A model generated the notes under the pieces. The model worked only from the letters and a program-made list of their open reading frames with translations, made no database searches and was not told the DNA's origin. This document shows, piece after piece, positions 61,098 through 64,000 of a DNA stretch of 64,000 nucleotides. Every line of letters starts with the position of its first letter. The stretch's first letter is position 1. The DNA is from Nocardiopsis algeriensis (GTDB lineage Bacteria; Actinomycetota; Actinomycetes; Streptosporangiales; Streptosporangiaceae). The DNA is taken from assembly GCF_014203695.1 (NCBI RefSeq), contig NZ_JACHJO010000009.1, forward strand, positions 186,001 through 250,000, given 5' to 3'. The position numbers and the translations under genes were made by a program.

Positions 61098-62414
61098 ATG
61101 CGCACCGAGCACCGGACGCGCCGCGCGGGCGCGGCGGACACCGCCCGCCTCCTGGGTACCGTGGTGGCACCCGTCCTCGCCCGCGGGGTCATCCTGCGGC
61201 GCCCGCTGCCGACGCGGCTCACCGCCTGGGCCGACACGGACGGCCTCCTCGTCTCCACCCTGCGGAACCTGCGCGAACGCCACGGCCCCGACCCGCTTCC
61301 GGTCGACCTGCCGGGGCGCCGCTTCGCCGTCGTGCTCTCCGCCCAGGACGTGGGACGGATCCTGGAGCAGACCCCCGAGCCCTTCTCCGCCGCGGGGACG
61401 GAGAAGCGGGGCGCGCTGGCGCACTTCCAGCCGCACGGGCTCCTGCCCTCGGATCCGAAGGACCGCGCCGGGCGCCGGGAGGCCAACGAGAGGGCGCTGG
61501 TCCCGGGCCAGGCCATCCACCCGCACGGGGACGTGATCGCCGCCCAGGCCGACCAGGAGGCGTCCGCCCTCGCCCTGGCCCTGCGCCGTGAGGGCGTGGA
61601 TCTGACCTGGAAGCGGTACACGGCGTCGTACAACGCGCTGGCCCGCAGGCTGGTCTTCGGCGCCGGGGCCGCGCAGGACCGGCGCACCGACTCCCTGCTG
61701 CGGCACCTGCGCTCGCGGGCGAACTGGTCCTACCTGGCTCCCGTCGACCGCTCCGCCCGGGCCGAGCTCCTGGAGCGGCTGCGCGCGAACATCGCGAGCG
61801 CCGAACCGGGCAGCCTCGCCGCCGGGCTGCCCGACCGCGAGGACGCGCCCGACCAGGTGGCGCACTGGCTGTTCGCGTTCGACGCGGCGGCCATCGCCTC
61901 CTACCGCGCCCTGGCGCTGCTCACCTCGCTCAGCCCGGGCGCGTGGGCGGCCCGTGAGGAGGCCGCCACCCGGGAGGGCCTGGACCTGCCGATGCTGCGG
62001 GCCACCGTGCAGGAGTCGGTGCGCCTGTGGCCGACCACGTTCGTGGTGGTGCGCGAGAGCACCGGGCCGATCGCGTGGGAGAGCGCGGAGTTCGAGGCGG
62101 GGACGGGCTTTCTGATCTTCAGTTCCTTCTTCCACCGCGATTCCTCCCGGCTGTCCTACGCCGACTCCTTCGAACCCGAGGCCTGGCTCGACGGCCGGGC
62201 TGCCGCCGACCCCGGGCTCGTCCCGTTCAGCGCGGGACCCGCCGTGTGCCCCGCACAGGACGTGGTCCGGTTGGCCACGTCCCTGTTCCTGCGCGCCCTG
62301 CTCAGGGAGGGAACACCGAGGCGCACCGACGCCTCACCGCTGCCCGCGTCGGGCCTGCCCGCGTCCCTGGACCACCTGGCACTGAAGTTCACGATCGATG
62401 GAGGAAAGTCATGA
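61098..62414 (+). CDS. Cytochrome P450-like protein with atypical I-helix
   Basis: A 438-aa protein. The ExxR of helix K is ESVR, and the haem region reads FSAGPAVCPAQD, with the axial Cys kept but the usual Gly two residues later replaced by Ala. The I-helix, normally A/G-G-x-D/E-T, reads FAFDAAAIAS, so the oxygen-activating Thr is missing. Peroxygenase, isomerase or dehydrating P450s show such losses. The stop overlaps the next start (ATGA). GGAAGGAACC precedes ATG 61098. Confidence 0.85.
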   Translation: MRTEHRTRRAGAADTARLLGTVVAPVLARGVILRRPLPTRLTAWADTDGLLVSTLRNLRERHGPDPLPVDLPGRRFAVVLSAQDVGRILEQTPEPFSAAGTEKRGALAHFQPHGLLPSDPKDRAGRREANERALVPGQAIHPHGDVIAAQADQEASALALALRREGVDLTWKRYTASYNALARRLVFGAGAAQDRRTDSLLRHLRSRANWSYLAPVDRSARAELLERLRANIASAEPGSLAAGLPDREDAPDQVAHWLFAFDAAAIASYRALALLTSLSPGAWAAREEAATREGLDLPMLRATVQESVRLWPTTFVVVRESTGPIAWESAEFEAGTGFLIFSSFFHRDSSRLSYADSFEPEAWLDGRAAADPGLVPFSAGPAVCPAQDVVRLATSLFLRALLREGTPRRTDASPLPASGLPASLDHLALKFTIDGGKS

Positions 62415-62806
62415 GTGCTGTCGGACAGATGCTGTACGCCCACCCCCGCGACCCCGAGGGTGTGGGCGAGAAGATCCGGGCCTGCATCGAGGCCTGCGGG
62501 GAGTGCGCCCAGGTGTGCCGGATCTGCGCGGACGCCTGCCTGGGCGAGGAGATGGTGGCCGACCTCGTCCGGTGCATCCGCACCGACCTGGACTGCGCGG
62601 ACCTGTGCGAGGCCACCCAGGGCGTGCTCGTGCGCCGCGGCAAGGACGACGACGGCTTCGTCAAGGCGGTGCTCCAGGCCTGCGCCGAGGCCTGCGCCCG
62701 GTGCGCCGACGAGTGCGAGAAGCACGAGCACGAGCACTGCCGCCTGTGCGCCGAGGCGTGCCGGCGCTGCGAGAAGGCGTGCAGGGAGCTCCTCGCGGCC
62801 CTGTGA
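62411..62806 (+). CDS. Cys-rich four-helix protein (DUF326/Csp-like)
   Basis: A 131-aa protein with Cys repeated along helices (CIEACGECAQVCRICADAC, CAEACARCADECEKHEHEH, CRLCAEACRRCEKAC). This is the DUF326/copper-storage protein (Csp) type, whose Cys-lined four-helix bundle holds many Cu(I) ions. The four-base overlap with the P450-like gene indicates coupled expression. Confidence 0.92.
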   Translation: MSAVGQMLYAHPRDPEGVGEKIRACIEACGECAQVCRICADACLGEEMVADLVRCIRTDLDCADLCEATQGVLVRRGKDDDGFVKAVLQACAEACARCADECEKHEHEHCRLCAEACRRCEKACRELLAAL

Positions 62807-62835
62807 GGGCCGCCGACCTGGGAAGGAGGAGGACG

Positions 62836-63111
62836 ATGGACGCATCCTGGCTGATCGGGATGCTCGCGGGCATCACCCTGCCGGTCCTGGTGATCCTCTT
62901 CGTGGTGTGGGTGCTGCGCGGGGACGTGCTCCGCAAGCAGAAGGCCGTGCGCTCCCCGGACTACTGGAAGGAGCGGCCCGACGGCCGGACCTACCCCACG
63001 GGGTGGGACCAGAGTCCCGGAGCGGGCAGCGCCCGCCCCGACGACGAAGGCCGGTCCCAGGGGGACGACGGGCTTCCGCCGCCCGAGGGCGGCGATCCGC
63101 CGAGGCAGTGA
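62836..63111 (+). CDS. Small membrane protein at operon end
   Basis: A 91-aa protein from ATG 62836 with GGAAGGAGGAGG upstream. One N-terminal hydrophobic helix (WLIGMLAGITLPVLVILFVV) is followed by a charged region (KAVRSPDYWKERPDG) and a disordered Pro/Gly/Asp-rich tail. No family is recognised. It is the fifth gene of the ATP-grasp operon and could anchor the complex to the membrane. Confidence 0.72.
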   Translation: MDASWLIGMLAGITLPVLVILFVVWVLRGDVLRKQKAVRSPDYWKERPDGRTYPTGWDQSPGAGSARPDDEGRSQGDDGLPPPEGGDPPRQ

Positions 63112-63138
63112 CGCCGGCCACGGAGGACAGGAAAACGG

Positions 63139-63172
63139 GGAAGGAGCGCCGGGTTCGCCCGGCGCTCCTTCC
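63139..63172. terminator. Bidirectional terminator with TTCG tetraloop
   Basis: GGAAGGAGCGCCGGG and CCCGGCGCTCCTTCC pair perfectly around TTCG, a very stable tetraloop, between convergent genes. Confidence 0.88.
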
Positions 63173-63181
63173 CGTCGTGCG

Positions 63182-63355
63182 TCATTCCTTTCCGAAGTCC
63201 TCCCGGCTGAGGTCCTTCTCCTCCATCCGGTCCTGGAGTTCGGCCTCCAGCTCGTTGCGGACGTCCGGCCCGCCACGGGGATCATCGCTGTGGTCGGTCT
63301 CGACCACCTGGTCGGTGTCCGTGGTCTTGGGCTGGGACTCCTCGGGCACGGTCAT
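63182..63355 (-). CDS. 57-aa acidic protein
   Basis: ATG 63355 has GAGGAGGAGG upstream. The sequence is rich in Asp, Glu, Gln and Lys (TDTDQVVETDHSDD, NELEAELQDRMEEKDLS) and is probably disordered with a short C-terminal helix. I do not recognise the family. Confidence 0.62.
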   Translation of the reverse strand: MTVPEESQPKTTDTDQVVETDHSDDPRGGPDVRNELEAELQDRMEEKDLSREDFGKE

Positions 63356-63437
63356 GTGCGGACCTCCTCCTCGGCATCTGTCTGGAGGCGCCCCTACCCC
63401 ACCCCCTGAGAACCACACCCCACCTGGGAAGGAACCG

Positions 63438-64000
63438 TCAGCCGAGGTCGGCGGACAGGGCCGCGAACCAGCGATCGGCGATCTTGCGGTCGCCGGAGGC
63501 GGAGGGGTGGACGCCGTCGTAGGTGTCGGTGCCGGTGTCGAAGCCCGTCCACTGGTCGACCACCGTGACCGGCGACGCGGCGGTGCCGTGCTCGGCGGCC
63601 CAGGCCGGAATGGCGGCGTTGAGGTCCCGCACGCCCTGTCCGCAGGAGGCGCAGCTGCGCGCGGGGTCCATGGGGATGATCTGTGCGACGAGGACGCGGA
63701 TGTCGGGGTTGTGCGCCCTCATCCGGTCGAGCAGGACGGTGTAGGCGTCCAGGATCACCGGGGCGGGGATCTGGTTCCAGACGTCGTTGGTTCCGAAGTG
63801 CATGAGGACGACATCGGGGTCGGAGCGGTCGAGCCAGCCGTCGAGCAGGCCCTGCCGCGCGACGTCGGTGACGAGGTAGCCGCCGTGCCCCTCGTGCTCG
63901 CCGTCGTAGGCGAAGCCGCAGCCGTCGCCGGGGAGGGTCCCGACGAAGTCCACGCCGTCGTGGCCCGCGTCCACGAGGTCGCGCCACAACAAGGCGCGCC
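63438..64000 (-). CDS. SGNH/GDSL hydrolase, truncated by window edge
   Basis: The 5' end lies beyond the window; about 187 residues are visible and the frame stays open to the edge. FGTNDVWNQIP is SGNH block III (with the Asn), and DGVHPSASGDRKIADRWF is block V with the catalytic Asp and His. The block I Ser must be upstream. It resembles secreted actinomycete esterases of the SGNH type that act on plant cell-wall esters or lipids. A paired Cys region (SCASCGQG) could form a disulfide. Confidence 0.85.
   Translation of the reverse strand, partial: RALLWRDLVDAGHDGVDFVGTLPGDGCGFAYDGEHEGHGGYLVTDVARQGLLDGWLDRSDPDVVLMHFGTNDVWNQIPAPVILDAYTVLLDRMRAHNPDIRVLVAQIIPMDPARSCASCGQGVRDLNAAIPAWAAEHGTAASPVTVVDQWTGFDTGTDTYDGVHPSASGDRKIADRWFAALSADLG

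Overview
The window is very GC-rich DNA with strong G/C preference at third codon positions, many GTG starts, and high gene density on both strands. The gene set includes a RamB-like regulator beside isocitrate lyase, LCP and MocR/YczE families, a CebR/CelR-like palindrome in a GH5 cellulase, and a 6C small RNA. This points to a filamentous actinomycete, and Nocardiopsaceae (Nocardiopsis or Thermobifida relatives) is my best guess. It looks like ordinary chromosome: I see no phage genes, transposase, CRISPR array, rRNA or tRNA.

Layout. 1-10 kb: an AbiEi/DUF559 protein, a leaderless phosphoesterase, a DUF5710/HNH-like protein, a frameshifted small gene, an XRE-TPR regulator, a large tail-anchored protein, and a MerR-aldo/keto reductase pair with a textbook MerR promoter. 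10-25 kb: a SEC-C protein, an ArsC-like protein, acyl-CoA dehydrogenase, the RamB-like regulator divergent from aceA, a CPBP protease, a CynX-type MFS divergent from a FadR-type regulator, RraA, a double-HTH Lrp protein and an LCP ligase. 25-32 kb: dodecin, a three-hairpin 6C RNA, mobA-rtcB-moaA, a lipase, and the divergent MocR/YczE module. 32-44 kb: GH15, ung, a 1079-aa NACHT NTPase convergent with a sirtuin, a sulfotransferase-like protein, an aldo/keto reductase, a PucR-like regulator and Dps. 44-52 kb: a sulfur/methionine district with a sulfonate-type ABC operon, metQ and metY-metX, whose upstream regions share a CCTAC...GTAGG-type motif. 52-64 kb: a ClpC paralogue, a GH5 cellulase, a DUF8129-SDR-proline-rich operon, then a tightly packed ATP-grasp / S15 hydrolase / P450-like / Cys-rich four-helix protein / membrane protein operon, ending in a truncated SGNH hydrolase.

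Most notable items: (1) the 6C RNA, three consecutive hairpins with different stems but near-identical C-rich 9-nt loops; (2) three copies of a palindromic element bounded by CTAG whose outer arms differ between copies yet stay self-complementary, and whose ends supply TAG stop codons of neighbouring genes; (3) the ATP-grasp/S15/P450/Csp operon, which looks like an uncharacterised biosynthetic or modification pathway; (4) the NACHT protein; (5) the shared sulfur motif; and (6) nine genes whose -10-like box lies 6-7 nt before the start codon, implying leaderless mRNAs.
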